NCBI GenBank assembly: GCA_946406115.1
Contig: OX291544.1
Span: 930,001-994,000 of the forward strand
DNA from: Apoda limacodes
Lineage: Eukaryota; Arthropoda; Insecta; Lepidoptera; Limacodidae
DNA length: 64,000 bases
Direction of reading: 5' to 3'
Shown: one piece after another, positions 22,000 through 32,966 of the stretch
Numbering within the stretch: the stretch's first letter is position 1
Layout: the number at the start of each line of letters is the position of its first letter
Made by a program: the position numbers and the translations under genes
The notes under the pieces: model-generated
What the model was told of the DNA's origin: nothing
The model's database searches: none
Seen by the model: only the letters and a program-made list of their open reading frames with translations

Positions 22000-23609
22000 C
22001 ATACATTTTATATGCAACCTACTGATCCTTATGAAGTAGAAACTTTGAATCGCAACTCAAATCAGGCTGTGCCCCAGGACTAGACGGATACCAAACTCGC
22101 CTCATAAAAGAAATAAAAAATGAAATTAGTGAGCCACTGACACATATTTTTAATTTAAGTATAAGCACAGGAGTGTTTCCTGATCACTGGAAGCAAGCTG
22201 TGGTTATTCCTATTCACAAAAGTGGCTCAAAATCTACTCCAAATAATTATAGGCCTATATCACTCTTGGGAGTTTTTTCGAAACTGTTAGAAAAAATTAC
22301 TAACAGATGGTTAATTAATTATCTAGAAAGATACGGCTTACTCTCTAATAAACAGTTTGGTTTTAGGCGTAATAAATCAACTGAAGATGCAGTTAGTCTC
22401 TTGACTATTCAAATCTCGTCTCAATTAGATAAAGGACACAAAAGTGTCGGTGTGTTCCTCGATATCGCCAAGGCTTTTGACACCATATCAATACCGCTGC
22501 TACTCAAAAAGCTTGAAGTGCTGGGAGTCAGAGGCTTACCTTTACAGTGGTTTCATAGCTATCTTAGTGAAAGATGTCAGCTCCTGAAGATTGGGTCAAT
22601 GATCAGTGACGTATATCCTATTTGTTTTAGCGTCCCACAAGGTAGTGTTTTAGGACCAACACTTTTTATAATTAATATGAAAGATCTCCATAAAGCTGCT
22701 CCTCCTAGTGGAGAAATTATTTGTTACGCTGATGACACAGTCGCTTTGTTCCAAGGTAACACGTGGCCGGCTGCTATGAAGAATGCTGAAGACGGAATGG
22801 CCATAATACAAAGCTGGCTTAACGATAATCTTTTAACATTAAATATAAGCAAAACTAAATATCTTTGCTTTCATAAAACTCGTTCATCAGCACCAAAATC
22901 ACCTGAAGAATTGAGACTGCATTCATCTTGTAGTAATCACTTAACATGTTCCTGCGAGGCACTACAGTGTGTAGACAACATCAAATATTTGGTAGTTACC
23001 ATTGACCACAATTTATCATTTAAATCTCACATCAGTAACTTGACTCAACGCGTAAGAAAAATAATCCTTATATTTAAAAATTTGCGAAATGTCACGAAAG
23101 AAAAAACGTTGTGTATGGTCTATTCTGCCTTTTGTGAATCAATCATTACATACTGCATCACAGCGCGGGGAGGTAGTGGGGTCACTGCAATGCTGGAGCT
23201 GGAAAGAGCTCAAAGATCCGTATTAAAAGTTATGTACAAAAAACCCTTCAGATACACTACTGATACTCTGTACTCTGAAGCACGAGTCTTGAATGTACGA
23301 CAGCATTTTATTCACAAAACTGCAGTGGCGACGCACCAGCAAGCTATAAACTCACCACAACATGCTTATATCCTAAATATACATACCTATAAGATTACAC
23401 AACCAACAGTTAATACGGTTTTCGCAAGTCGTTTTGAAGAATATTTATTCCCAAATATTTACAATAAAATATTGCAATGCTGCGATATAAAAAACTTCAA
23501 CACTAAAGAAGCAAGCAAAATAATACGTTTGTGGCTTCTTACTTTATCATATAAACAGACTGAAGAATTCCTAAATGCATTTTACCGCACTAGTGCGAAA
23601 CTAATATAA
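22000..23609 (+). pseudogene. LINE K ORF2, C-terminal part: reverse transcriptase
   Basis: It resumes K ('TFYMQPTDPYEVETL', one frameshift at about 22075, 'APGLDGYQTRLIKEI' with lesions). It then has one long open frame of 478 codons from 22173. RT blocks in order: 'PIHKSGSKSTPNNYRPISLL', 'NKQFGFRRNKSTEDAV', 'GVFLDIAKAFDTI' (first catalytic D), 'PQGSVLGPTLFIIN', 'ICYADDTVALF' (YADD) at about 22720-22750, 'KYLVVTID', and the C-terminal connection domain ending 'FYRTSAKLI' before TAA. The RT core is intact, but the protein is severed from its endonuclease by J. It groups with Jockey/CR1-like clades; the exact clade is uncertain. Confidence 0.9.
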
Positions 23610-24184
23610 TTTATATGTATTTGTATGTATTAATAAAAGAAAAAACACACTAAAACACCTGCACTCTCCCACCCACACACCCTTAAATAGACTCACACTC
23701 ACCACACATACTTTATCTATTAAAATTCTCTATTTACATTATACTACATTTAAATTATTCCATATTTAACATGTAAGATACAACGTTAAATAAAAAAATA
23801 AAAAATACTTAATATATATATGTAAAAGCATAGATGAATCGAATATTATTATTTGTACTTACTTGTAAATAGATATTAGCTAACAGTACGTTCATTTGCT
23901 ATTTATTGCCTTAAAATAAAATATGTATTGGCGTGAGAAAGAAAGTACCTAGGTAAATGTTAACCTGTAACTCTGGGCCCCCACGATACAGGCCTGACCT
24001 AGTGAGGGGACCTCTGCTAAAACTAACAACTTTTCTAGCAAATTAAGATACTTTTTAATCATGTATAATTACTCATAAGAAAACAATAAATATAGTAGTT
24101 TAAATGTGTAAATATTTCTGTATAATGTGTAATTGTTAATATGTATTTTTTTTCTGATGAGAAAAATAAATAAATAAAAAAAAA
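23610..24184 (+). other. LINE K 3' untranslated region
   Basis: AT-rich sequence with CA-rich stretches and the block GGCCCCCACGATACAGGCC, followed by 'TGACCTAGTGAGGGGACCTC' (about 23977-24014), which I recognise from lepidopteran LINE 3' ends. It terminates in AATAAATAAATAAAAAAAAA at about 24164-24184. Confidence 0.65.
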
Positions 24185-24195
24185 TAGAGGCGAAG

Positions 24196-24505
24196 GAAAA
24201 CAATTTTTTTTTTTCTAATTAATAGCTATTTTGGGGGTGCCCTAACAAGATTTCTGGGTAGAAATAAAAAAAAATTACACAATTACAAAATTAAAGCAGG
24301 AGCTTGCTTCGCTTCGCTTGGCTTAACCTTCTAACCTAATCCGGCTGTGTTCTTTATTAGTAAAAAATAGCAATAAACTCTGCCGCGAACTCAGAAATAT
24401 TGTTAGGGCACAACAACGCAGCCGGGTTTCGTGGTTATTTTTTTTATTTCTACCCAGAAATCTTGTGAGGGCACCCCCAAAATACCTATTTATTGGAAAA
24501 AAAAA
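24196..24505. repeat. Internal inverted repeat (hairpin) near the right end of Q
   Basis: Arm 1 (about 24215-24275, TAGCTATTTTGGGGGTGCCC ... ATTTCTGGGTAGAAATAAA) is complementary to arm 2 (about 24435-24495, TTTATTTCTACCCAGAAATC ... GGCACCCCCAAAATA). The loop is about 160 bp. The arms also share the 'AATAGCTATTTTGGGG' block with the TIR, so this is a sub-terminal repeat of Q. Confidence 0.8.
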
Positions 24506-24519
24506 ATATTTTCCGCGCC

Positions 24520-24612
24520 TATTTTATTAATTTACAGGCCCCAAAATAGCTATTTATTGTAAATAAAAAATCCCCCCATTTTTGACGAAAGTGCCTAAAG
24601 TGCAATTTTACC
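24520..24612 (-). repeat. Element Q right terminal inverted repeat
   Basis: Inverse of 15631-15723; ends CTAAAGTGCAATTTTACC at 24612, followed by the TATTAAAG duplication. Confidence 0.9.
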
Positions 24613-24620
24613 TATTAAAG

Positions 24621-25465
24621 TTCTGTTAACGGGCCTTTGATATACCATTTTCATTATTGATCACATTCCAAACAGTTTTAATCACATTATCAGATGATTA
24701 AATTATTCTGCTGATGTGATTAGACTTTGCAAAATGACAGATTTGAAAATTTTTAATACTTCTTCTAATTCCTTTTGTAGCCCAACTGTTAAATTGAGGC
24801 CTGTAACTGCATCTATCTGTTGTAGTTTTAAAAATGTTAGTGATAGTTTTATTCACTGACTGGAAAAAGATTTTATATAAATAGTTAACATCTTTTTTGG
24901 GCTCAAGAGCGGGCAAGATAGTTTTTAATTTTTATAAAAAACTATTTATCCGAGGAACAGCGATCGGCGTACATATAATCTCCTTGTCTAATTCGGAACA
25001 AGTTATGGCAAAGCTAGCTCAGCTAGCTAGCTACTTTGACCACAATGATCCGATTTCAGACAACTTCTAATGTTTTTTTCTAAATATTCACTGTTACAGA
25101 ATATGTTATCTAAACATGCTGCAGTATTTTCAGTTATTCTTGTAGGCTCTAGAAAGAGATTTTCCAAGTTAAATGACTTGAATAGACTAATTAAGCAAGT
25201 ACTTGATGAGGAGTTTATAAGTAAATCTATGTTAAAATCACCACATATTATAACCTTTTTTTTGCTTCTAGTGACTAGCTTTAGAACATTCTCCATTACT
25301 TTTTCAAACTCAGAGTAATTTGTAGAAGGTGGCCTGTAGACACAGACAATTATATATTTTTCAAGTTCTACACAAGACAATTCAATAACTTTTTCAACTG
25401 AGAGTCCAACAACATTATCTCTACGTTCTTTTATTTTGAATTTACTATTAACTACAATAAACTAT
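24621..25465 (-). pseudogene. LINE D3, proximal part: endonuclease domain, antisense
   Basis: On the minus strand: 'DNVVGLSVEKVIELSCVE' (frameshift at about 25380), 'IIVCVYRPPSTNYSEFEKVM', 'KVIICGDFNIDLL' (catalytic D, N), 'LFLEPTRITENTAACLDNI', 'LKSDHCGQSS' (S-D-H triplet) to 25027. After further lesions come 'PALEPKKDVNYLYKIFF' and 'FNSWATKGIRRSI' to 24698, then 'VWNVINNENG' near 24660. The 5' end is truncated at about 25465. The element continues beyond Q at 15528-15622. Confidence 0.85.
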
Positions 25466-25548
25466 AAACCTTCTCGAATATGGTTTTGTCTGTTGTAACA
25501 ACTTGAAACTCGAACATTTTTAATATTTAACAACATCTCTTGTGATTT
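25466..25548. other. Short spacer between D3 and the LTR element
   Basis: No feature seen. Confidence 0.4.
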
Positions 25549-26047
25549 TATTAGGTATCGGAAACACGGTTTCGGGAGATCTTTTTATTCAATGGTCTTT
25601 TATAATCAAAATAAGGATAATCACCATTTAGACTCATGCTCTAACTAGGAGAATTATTATACAAATTAGACTTAGCTATCATGTTTCTTCGGTTCCCGGT
25701 CATCCTTCGTTTACCTCGGGTCGCTTACAGGCTTACAATATAGATAACATCTACTTATCTTCGAAGTTGGAGCTGCAGCTAATACATTTGGTACTGGACT
25801 ATCTGACCATGAGCTTATTGGCAATGTAAAACCATTCTAAATATTCTAGGGCTCCCTGATAGAGACAGGAATCGACCCTACCAATTTATTTAGACTTGTC
25901 CGATCTATATTTTTCACTGGAATGTCAATCAATCGAAATTATTGACACACTCGATGGTCCGATTGTTTTTATTCAAAACCACACGACACCATCTATTATA
26001 TTTTAGTAAAAACACTATGAAGTATTTGCTGCGTATTTGCGTTCTCT
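25549..26047 (-). repeat. LTR-like repeat, left copy (3' LTR of an antisense gypsy element)
   Basis: A 500-bp block that repeats in the same orientation at 28377-28891. Shared stretches include GGAGATCTTTTTATTC and 'TGATAGAGACAGGAATCGAC'. Divergence is visible throughout (about 15% by eye) with indels. No clean TG...CA termini are left. The same-orientation pair around an antisense pol fragment identifies them as LTRs. Confidence 0.75.
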
Positions 26048-27699
26048 ATTATACCTATTTACTTCTTTTTTACCTAACGAGAGGTCGTAACCTCTACATA
26101 TTTCCCACCGATCGGCCAGAAAATTTTAGGAACTCGTTGCGTATAATTTTCTATTCGCTACCTATAAACTACCCATCGAAATCACAATCGGCGGGAAATC
26201 TACATTACCCTACTGATTTTAACCTAAAACCGGGACACTTCGTCACGCAATGCCAAACCATATGCAAATGGTAAGTTAACTAATTAAGAATCCATTTTGG
26301 ATTATAGTTAACTTTCCTCCGGATAAACAACGGTAAGGATCCGAGAGACATGGCACTACCTACCTCCTTATCGAACGCTAACTGTTTAGATGTAGGGCGT
26401 ATTCCCTTTAAATTAACACATTAATAACGCCAACACAAAACAGTTTTAAGTTTTGACTTTTGAAGTCAATCTTTAAAAACGTTACACACCATAATACCCT
26501 ATCAACCAACGTTAATTACATTATTAACCAAATCATTATAGCAAAACAAAAGCTGATCACAATTAACCCTATACCTTACTTTACTTTACACATCTTTTAG
26601 TTTTTTTTCATAAAACCAAATCTCTCATCCTCCTTACTGTCATTTACATTATTTATTGCATTTAATTCAATTTAAAAACTGTAATACAGCACTATAAATC
26701 ATTCGCGTCAACCAGTGTTCATTTAATTCTTAATTCAACTAGCGTTATAGAACCTACCCGTATCGACCTACTGTTAATCCGTAACTCAGCATCACCTTTT
26801 CTGAATATTTCTGAATAGGAAGGCACACAAAAAATTAATAAACAATCTATAAATGGAATGATCCTTCATACTCGTTTATACTTTTTCTTTAAAAAATCAA
26901 AATTAACATAATGTTAAGATATTCATCTTAAATAGACTTGGTCGCGCATCACCATGCATTGAGTGCAATACCTACCTAACTTCAACATGTTATAAACCAT
27001 CGTACTTCATATTCGTTCCAATTATAATTAACTAATAAACAACTTTACTAAATACCTATAACTCCTGAACAATTACTAAATTCCTCAAGTATGAGAATAT
27101 TTATTTTACATCAAATACCTACCATACATCCTAAGAATCTTATTAACTTCCATTACCTGAATCATTATTACACAAAGTTTTCTTTTTCTTTAAGAAATTC
27201 AATTTACATCCTATCGCGCATATTTTTAAATTATGACACCTTTACTTTACATTTAATACCTTCATAAGAAAATGAAGAAAATAACGTCTTTTACACGTTC
27301 CACTCCATTTTCAACTTTTTATTACTTACTACTTCGTATGAATTTTCATTCCTACTCTTACTTCACCCTTATACGTAATACTTATCATAAAACCTCGAAG
27401 CTTAGCCCTGTTTCGTTTTCGATCCGAATACGAATAAAATATAATATTTTTTTTTCTCAAGGTTCACCCTTGACATATATATTTTTTTTTTCCATCAAGA
27501 TTCACACTTGACTACTTGGATAGGAGTAGCTATCCTACTTAAAATAATATTTGAAACCTACGGCTCACATTTGGCATTGGAAAATACCCATACTAAAATA
27601 ACCAATCTTAAGGAACCCTAACTTAAGAAATCCTATCCTTTACTATATAATAATTACATTAAATAAAATGAAATACCCTTCGGAACCCTACTACCAACT
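26048..27699 (-). other. Internal region of the gypsy element, decayed
   Basis: AT/C-rich sequence with no sustained open frame on either strand. 26275-26520 is an inverted, diverged copy of 30385-30625 ('GGATCCGAGAGACATGGCAC' here versus 'GTGCCATGTCTTTGGATCC' there). By position on the minus strand it would be the region downstream of pol. I cannot recognise a protein. Confidence 0.5.
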
Positions 27700-28370
27700 A
27701 ACATCAATCTATCTTAGCCCTAACTACGGACGGTTCCAATGTTAAATTAGCTTCGCGGAGCTTTTGGAGAGTTGCTTTTAATAATTGACCTAAATCTACT
27801 AAATTCTCGTGATAAATAATTATATTATCAACATATACCAATAGACCTTTCCCTTATAAATCTTTTAAGGTAAGATTCATTGTCTTTTGAAAAAACGCAT
27901 GGCTATTTTTCATTCTGTATGGTAACACATTCCACTCATCACTACCCTGACTACACATAAACCCTGATGTATACCTATCCTTTTTTTCTATTTCTAATTG
28001 AAAATAGCCTAAATTTAAATTTATCTCGCAAAAATACTTAGCTCCTTGCAATTCCTGTAATACCTTTTCTATCCGCGGGACATAACATGGATCCTCTTTA
28101 ACCTTTTTATTCATTCTGCGATAATCAACGCAAAATCGCCATTTCCTCTCATCATTCCTAACTAATACAATAGGACTCGCATACTCGCTACGTGACATTA
28201 GCCCTAACCTTAATAATTCTTGCACTTGATCTGCAATAATTTTCTGCTGTGCACTTGACGTCCTATACGGCTGTTGATATACAGGCGTATCCTCAATTAA
28301 ATCAATCGTAATTGGGGCTACATTACCATATGCCGCGGGCGGGGGCGTTAAGACGCTGCTTACTACCTAT
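27700..28370 (-). pseudogene. Ty3/gypsy reverse transcriptase fragment, antisense
   Basis: Minus-strand reading has 'SEYASPIVLVRNDERKWRFC', 'VDYRRMNKKVKEDPC', 'RIEKVLQELQGAKYF' and a catalytic block in which the usual YVDD reads YVDN (about 27835-27820). 'FFQKTMNLTLKDL' precedes a stop. This is the N-terminal half of a Ty3/gypsy RT. Gag, protease, RNase H and integrase are not visible between the LTRs. It is an inactivated copy: changed active site, stop, deletions. Confidence 0.85.
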
Positions 28371-28376
28371 TTCTTA

Positions 28377-28891
28377 TTAAGTATCGAGAATCTCTTTTAA
28401 TAATAACACGGTTTAGGGAGATCTTTTTATTCGATGGTCTTTTATAATCAGAATAAGGATAATCACCATGTAGATTCATGTTCTTACTAGGAGAATTATT
28501 ATACAAGTAAGACTTAACTATTATATTTCTTCGGTCTCCAGGTCATTCTTCTTCCACGTCGGGTCGCTTTCGGGTTTACAATATAGGTAAAATCTATTTG
28601 TCTACGAAGGTGGCAGCGTTTCGAATATATTTGATACTGAGGTATCTGACCATGAGCTTACTGGTAATGTAAAACCATTCAAAATATTCTAGAGCTCCCT
28701 GATAGAGACAGGAATCGACCCTACAAGTTTATTTCGACTTGTCCGATTTATATTTTTCACTGGAATGTCAGTCAATGCAAATTATTGACACACTCGATGT
28801 TTCGATTGTTTTTATTCAAAACCACTCTGACACCATTTATTATATTTTAGTAACAAAACTATGAAGTATTTCCTGCGTAAATGCGTTCTCT
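28377..28891 (-). repeat. LTR-like repeat, right copy (5' LTR of the antisense gypsy element)
   Basis: Direct repeat of 25549-26047. It contains a 15-20 bp insertion near 28388-28405 relative to the left copy. Pol begins almost directly inside it, so the leader and gag have been deleted. Confidence 0.75.
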
Positions 28892-28955
28892 AGCACTTCT
28901 CTAGTACTTCTCTAGCACTTCTCTAGCACTTCTCTAGCACTTCTCTAGCACTTCT
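28887..28955. repeat. 11-bp minisatellite (AGCACTTCTCT), about 6 units
   Basis: Six consecutive AGCACTTCTCT units (one AGTACTTCTCT) start exactly at the outer end of the right LTR (GCGTTCTCT). Confidence 0.9.
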
Positions 28956-29366
28956 TCTACTTATTCTGATTATTTACAACCATTATTAAGCAACAAAAAT
29001 ACAAGTACCTTATTATTTTACGTTACCATGACAACTAATATAACATGGCTCGCTCATCCAATCTTTGCTTTGGCGAAACTTTATTGCTATGACGACTTTT
29101 TATAATAAAAAGGTCAGGTAAGATTTGGTTATTTGCTTGCACAATTATTGCGACATGCCTCGAGGTCAGAGGTCAACAAAAATACTAAGCGTAATTCATG
29201 AAATAAAAACAAAACATCGAGTGATAGTGATATCGAAGTTAAATATATAGCTATACGACCTAGGATTTTTCATTTGTTTATCCTACTGCAGTGCGGAACA
29301 AACAAGGTAAGTTAAAGTGCTTTGATAAGTACCTACTAGTATTCTTAGGTATTTATTTAGGTCGTA
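28956..29366. other. No gene recognised
   Basis: AT-rich sequence forming the left flank of the hAT insertion. Confidence 0.45.
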
Positions 29367-29374
29367 CTTGTACC
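29367..29374. repeat. hAT target-site duplication, left
   Basis: CTTGTACC; identical to 34458-34465. Confidence 0.9.
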
Positions 29375-29489
29375 CAGGGCCGGATTAAGAGGTCTGGAGG
29401 TCTCGGGGCAACAAAGGAGTGGAGGCCCCCCTGCCTGGCCAAATTATTTTCCAAATAAAATGAACAATTTTTTTCCACTCTACTGCCGT

Positions 29490-29860
29490 GCAATTTCTTG
29501 GCAAGACAAGTATCTTGGTGTGACCCTGGATAGGCGTCTGAACTTCCGCAATCACACTAAAATAGAGACCAAGCCGCTTTTGTCTTCGGTCGTCTATATC
29601 CCATGATAGGCAAGTCCAGTTTAATGTCGCTTGGAAATAAGCTGACGCTTTACACCACATGCATCCACCCCATACTAGCATGCGCTAGTGTCGTCTATGC
29701 AACCTCCATACACTCCAGACCCTCCAAAATCGCTTCCTCAGAGCGGCCTCCGGAGTCCCCTGGTTCGTCCGGAATGCGGATCTACACAGGGACGCGAACT
29801 CCAATACTTCAAAGACCTGAATGACCCGAACCGATTAATTGTGCAATCCACAAACTATCA
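29490..29860 (+). pseudogene. LINE M fragment, RT C-terminal region
   Basis: Across frames it shows 'ISWQDKYLGVTLDRRLNFRN' (about 29497-29555), 'MIGKSSLMSLGNKLTLYTTC' (29603-29662), 'ACASVVYATSIHS' and 'DLNDPNRLIVQSTNY' (about 29814-29858). This is the connection domain of a jockey-type RT protein. Stops and deletions are frequent, and a 16-C tract (29861-29876) replaces the end. Confidence 0.75.
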
Positions 29861-29916
29861 CCCCCCCCCCCCCCCCGCAACCGACCACGGCATGGTTGAA
29901 AAACCATTGTTAGGCG

Positions 29917-30345
29917 GCCTCGGCAAACAAGCTTACGGTAACCGCCTTATGGTAAGCGGTCACCGTAGCCTATAGACGCTTTTAACAACAAGGGTTTCAC
30001 TCGCGTGTTACCGACCCTTCAAAAATCCAATAACTTCTTTCTCGAGGATACTGTAGTCCTTAGAGAAAACCTTGGCAGGAATCTCATTACACAACCAAAC
30101 TATTACTATTTCGGTTCTAAACTGTGAGAATGAATTCCCTGCCGATGGTGCGATGGTAGAAAGTAGCTGTGGGCATCATTTCGAACAATTTCTTAGAACA
30201 CATCCCATCGTACAAGCGCTAGAACACACACAGGGAGGCAAAGTCTCTCCTCAGACTTAAGGGTTCGATACGGCAAGTGCAAGTACGGCAAGTTTGGGAT
30301 TGTCGACAATTCTCACAGCCCATCGTTGAACCGAGACAGAAGGGC
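29917..30345 (-). pseudogene. LINE J 3' end fragment, antisense
   Basis: The J 3' UTR is read in reverse from 29917 (GCAAACAAGCTTACGGTAAC ... GGTAAGCGGTCACCGTAGCC). Upstream on the minus strand, coding remnants correspond to J 'NEIPAKVFSKDYS', 'CHRTA..RQGIHSHS' and 'PLSLRRDF' equivalents up to about 30330. It is collinear, in reverse, with 21540-21990, with deletions and stops. Confidence 0.8.
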
Positions 30346-30625
30346 CAATGCTTTTATTTTGCTATATTGAATTGATGATAATGTTATTAACGTAGGTTGA
30401 TAGGGTATTGTAGTGTATAATATTTTTGAAGTTTGACTTCAAAAGTCAAAAACTTAAAACCGTTTTGTGTTGCCGTTATTTATGAATTAATTTAAGGGAG
30501 TTGCCCAACATTTAAACAGGTTAGTGTTCGATAAGGAGGTAAGTAGTGCCATGTCTTTGGATCCTTACCGTGGTTTATTCGGAGGAAAATCAACTAAAAA
30601 TCCTAAATGGATTCTGATTTAGTGT
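30346..30625 (+). repeat. Gypsy-element fragment shared with 26275-26520 (inverted)
   Basis: 'GAAGTTTGACTTCAAAAGTC' and 'GGATCCTTACCGTGGTTTAT' are found reversed in the internal region of the LTR element at 26048-27699. It is a stranded internal piece of the same family, now inside the hAT. Confidence 0.6.
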
Positions 30626-30639
30626 CTGGGTGCACCCGC

Positions 30640-31770
30640 CCAGAGATGGCAACAGCACTCTATATGGGGTCGAACTTGCTACCAAATACTTCAGTGGAGT
30701 TCATTTTATGGCCTTCAAATTAATCCTCTCAAGTCGAAAGCTATTATTATTGGCAGTCTAAAAATGATATCACGCATCAATTTGGAACTATTACCATCAA
30801 TTAAACTTGACAGAGACAGAGAGAGAGAGATACCATATTGTGACTCCGTCAAAAATCTAGGGATAATTGTTGACAATGCGTTATCATGGGCCCCACAAAT
30901 AAAAGCAATTAGTCGAAAAATGTTTTCTTCTATAGGGTTAATGACCCTTTACCCACAAAAGTTGCACTTGCACAATCTTTATTTCTTCCTATTCTCGATT
31001 ATGCTGATGCCTGCTATATTAATCTCACTGAGGAGCAAATAAATAAACTTGAGCGGCTACAAAATCTCTCTATTCGATTTATATTTGGATTACGCAAATA
31101 CGATCATTTCTCTCAATTTCGTGCTCAGCTCAAGTGGCTCCCAAGTCGACTTCGCCGGAATACCCATACTCTTACACTACTTTATAACATACTATTCAAT
31201 CCATCAACTCCTTACTATTTGAAAGAACGATTTCAATTTAGTTCCTCTTCTACACTTCTTCGCATGTCCACTAGTCTTCTTTTAAAAACACCAACTCACA
31301 ACACTAATTTTTATAATCGTTCTTTCACAGTTCAGGCTATACAGCTATGGAATTCTCTTCCACTGACTTTTAGGCGCTCACAATCTGTAGTTATTTTTAA
31401 AAACCAAATTAAACAACATTATCTATCAATCTCAAACTCACAGTGTTAAACTCACAGGGTTAAAATTGTCTTATTATGTGTTAGTAATTTAATTTTATAA
31501 TGTCTTGTATATGTATGTTTATTTATATTTTGTTTATTATATTTATGTTATGTACTTGTTTATTATGTAAAGTATATTTTGTGTGTATGTTTATTCTAAT
31601 TACAACTTACCTCTGTCGTCACCGCACCACCTACTTCTCTTTGTATTTTCCTCTAACCAAAGGTTTGCCTGGTAAAGATCACTTTTTAGCGATAAGGTCG
31701 CCTATTTGTACTTTTTTTTATTGTATTTCTAATTGAAATTGTGCAATGAAGAAAATTTAACTTAACTTGT
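30640..31770 (+). pseudogene. LINE C copy C2: RT C-terminal half and 3' UTR
   Basis: 'PLKSKAIIIGSLKMISRI' region (about 30727-30785), 'CDSVKNLGIIVDNALSWAPQ' (30841-30900), then after a frameshift 'LDYADACYINLTEEQINKLE', the family signature 'LSIRFIFGLRKYDHFSQFRA' (about 31060-31120) and 'QLKWLPSRLRRNTHTLTLLY'. The ORF 31219-31449 ends 'SVVIFKNQIKQHYLS'. The 3' UTR contains the hairpin block at 31662-31706. It is 5' truncated before the YADD motif. Confidence 0.85.
31662..31706 (+). other. Conserved stem-loop in the LINE C2 3' UTR
   Basis: GCCTGGTAAAGATCACTTTT followed by TAGCGATAAGGTCGCC. The equivalent in C3 (40144-40186) has a self-complementary TCGCTTTTAAGCGA core. Conservation among copies suggests a recognition structure for the element's RT. 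Confidence 0.55.
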
Positions 31771-31779
31771 AAAGCAGTA

Positions 31780-31953
31780 ACTTCTGCCTCGACGTGTAGT
31801 ACTGCCTCGCTCTGTTTAGTACACCTAGTTTTTTGGGCGCCAGCTTCACCTTGCCTTGCAAATGATCTTGGAACTGAACATCGCTGGAAATGTCAACACC
31901 AAGGATCCCAATGCTCTTGGAGATGGAGAGAGGAGTATGGAATTGTGGAACTA
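31780..31953 (-). pseudogene. LINE J fragment downstream of the V insertion, antisense
   Basis: The minus strand encodes a J block equivalent to 'PLSISKSIGILGVDISSDVQ' (about 31928-31870) followed by 'KKLGV'. It continues the J fragment at 32967-33765 if the intervening insertion (about 31957-32966) is removed. Confidence 0.8.
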
Positions 31954-31956
31954 AAG

Positions 31957-32966
31957 AGATAATTCAGTAAATGCTTTTGACCTTCCAATCTTCTCCTCTT
32001 ATCTTAATATTTTAAAAAGCAACTATAAATCAGTTTTAAGTTCAGAGTACGTGTGTTCACCGTGTGATGTTAAATGTGAACTTGTGTGTTTAAATCTCGA
32101 CTTGAATCAGTTTATTTTTTCTTTCATTTACTTCAAACATTGTAACTAGTGCAATCGAAGTTTTATTGGAGTTGCTTGAGTGTGCCATGCTCTCTTAAAG
32201 TGTCCCTGCGGTGGTGGCATGTGCGTCGGGTCGTAATGTTCCCTAAAACATGGATGAGCGAAGCGATGGCTGATTCATGTCTCATACTTGTGAATGGGTG
32301 CCGCCTTGGTTGGCTGGTCTGCTCTTGCAAACTTCGTTGTATTCTTAGTATTTGGTCATCGGTGTAGGATTTCGACGGCAACTCCTCAATTATGGTGGCA
32401 AAAATGGATAATAATTGACGTTTTGAAGTAGCTTATGTTCTTTTCCAGGACTCAAAACTATCTGCATGCCAAATTTCATCTTGATCGTGAAGAGGTGACA
32501 GACAGATTTACTTTCGCATTTATAATATTTATTATTATATTATATTCATGGATAGTATGGATAGTTCTCAGTATATGTATGTACATATGATTGTGCAAAA
32601 ATCAAATTATGATGGCGCTAATGTCACAAGTACTAAAAAATATCGGAATACTCTTAAATACCTATCTTAAATCCTTATTCGTTTCGATATTTGACGCTTC
32701 ACATGGTGCGCCCCCTACGCTACATAAAAACAAAAAAAAATTATTGACATTTTTGACTTTGTTTTCAGTAGCTTACTAACTTATTTTTATTACCTAATAA
32801 GTGTTTCGGTACATATTGTATATTCTTTAGCTAATTATGAAAGTATTGTATTATTACTTTAAATAGAACTACTTGCCCCCTCTTTCTGCAGAAATTAACA
32901 TTGTTTACATTGTTATGACGATTCAAAAGTATTCTTAGTAATCTATTTGAATAAATATTGTTTGAT
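31957..32966 (+). mobile_element. V-type retroposon of about 1 kb inserted in antisense LINE J
   Basis: It interrupts J between the codons for 'KTTFT' and 'VPQFH'. It contains the V 5' block (32240-32355) found at 11152-11268, a partial RTE-tail-like repeat (32350-32555) and a (TTTGATT)n-type tail at about 32955-32966 preceded by 'GACGATTCAAAAGTATTCTT'. A short AAAG-like direct repeat may be the target duplication. The inner repeat could be a secondary insertion. Non-coding. Confidence 0.6.
32350..32555 (+). repeat. Lepidopteran RTE-tail-like repeat copy
   Basis: 'TTTGGTCATCGGTGTAGGAT' to 'GACAGACAGATTTACTTTCG' and CATTTATAATATT, the same order as 9780-10063. Confidence 0.75.

Larger units (their letters stand above)
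15631..24612. mobile_element. Element Q: 9-kb TIR element inserted in LINE D3
   Basis: Terminal inverted repeats of about 93 bp (15631-15723 and 24520-24612, roughly 90% identical by eye) begin GGTAAAGTTGCACTTTAGG / GGTAAAATTGCACTTTAGG and share 'CACTTTCGTCAAAAATGGGG'. They are flanked by the 8-bp duplication TATTAAAG. The D3 reading frame is restored across the insertion, which proves transposition. Eight-base duplications fit hAT, P, Merlin or Zisupton-like elements; the GG..CC ends argue against a typical hAT. No transposase of its own is visible. Most of the interior is LINE K with nested insertions, so Q may be a MITE-like carrier enlarged by a LINE. Confidence 0.85.

Noticed and set aside
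28887..28955. CRISPR-like repeat
   Set aside because: Contiguous 11-bp units without spacers, in eukaryotic DNA: a minisatellite.
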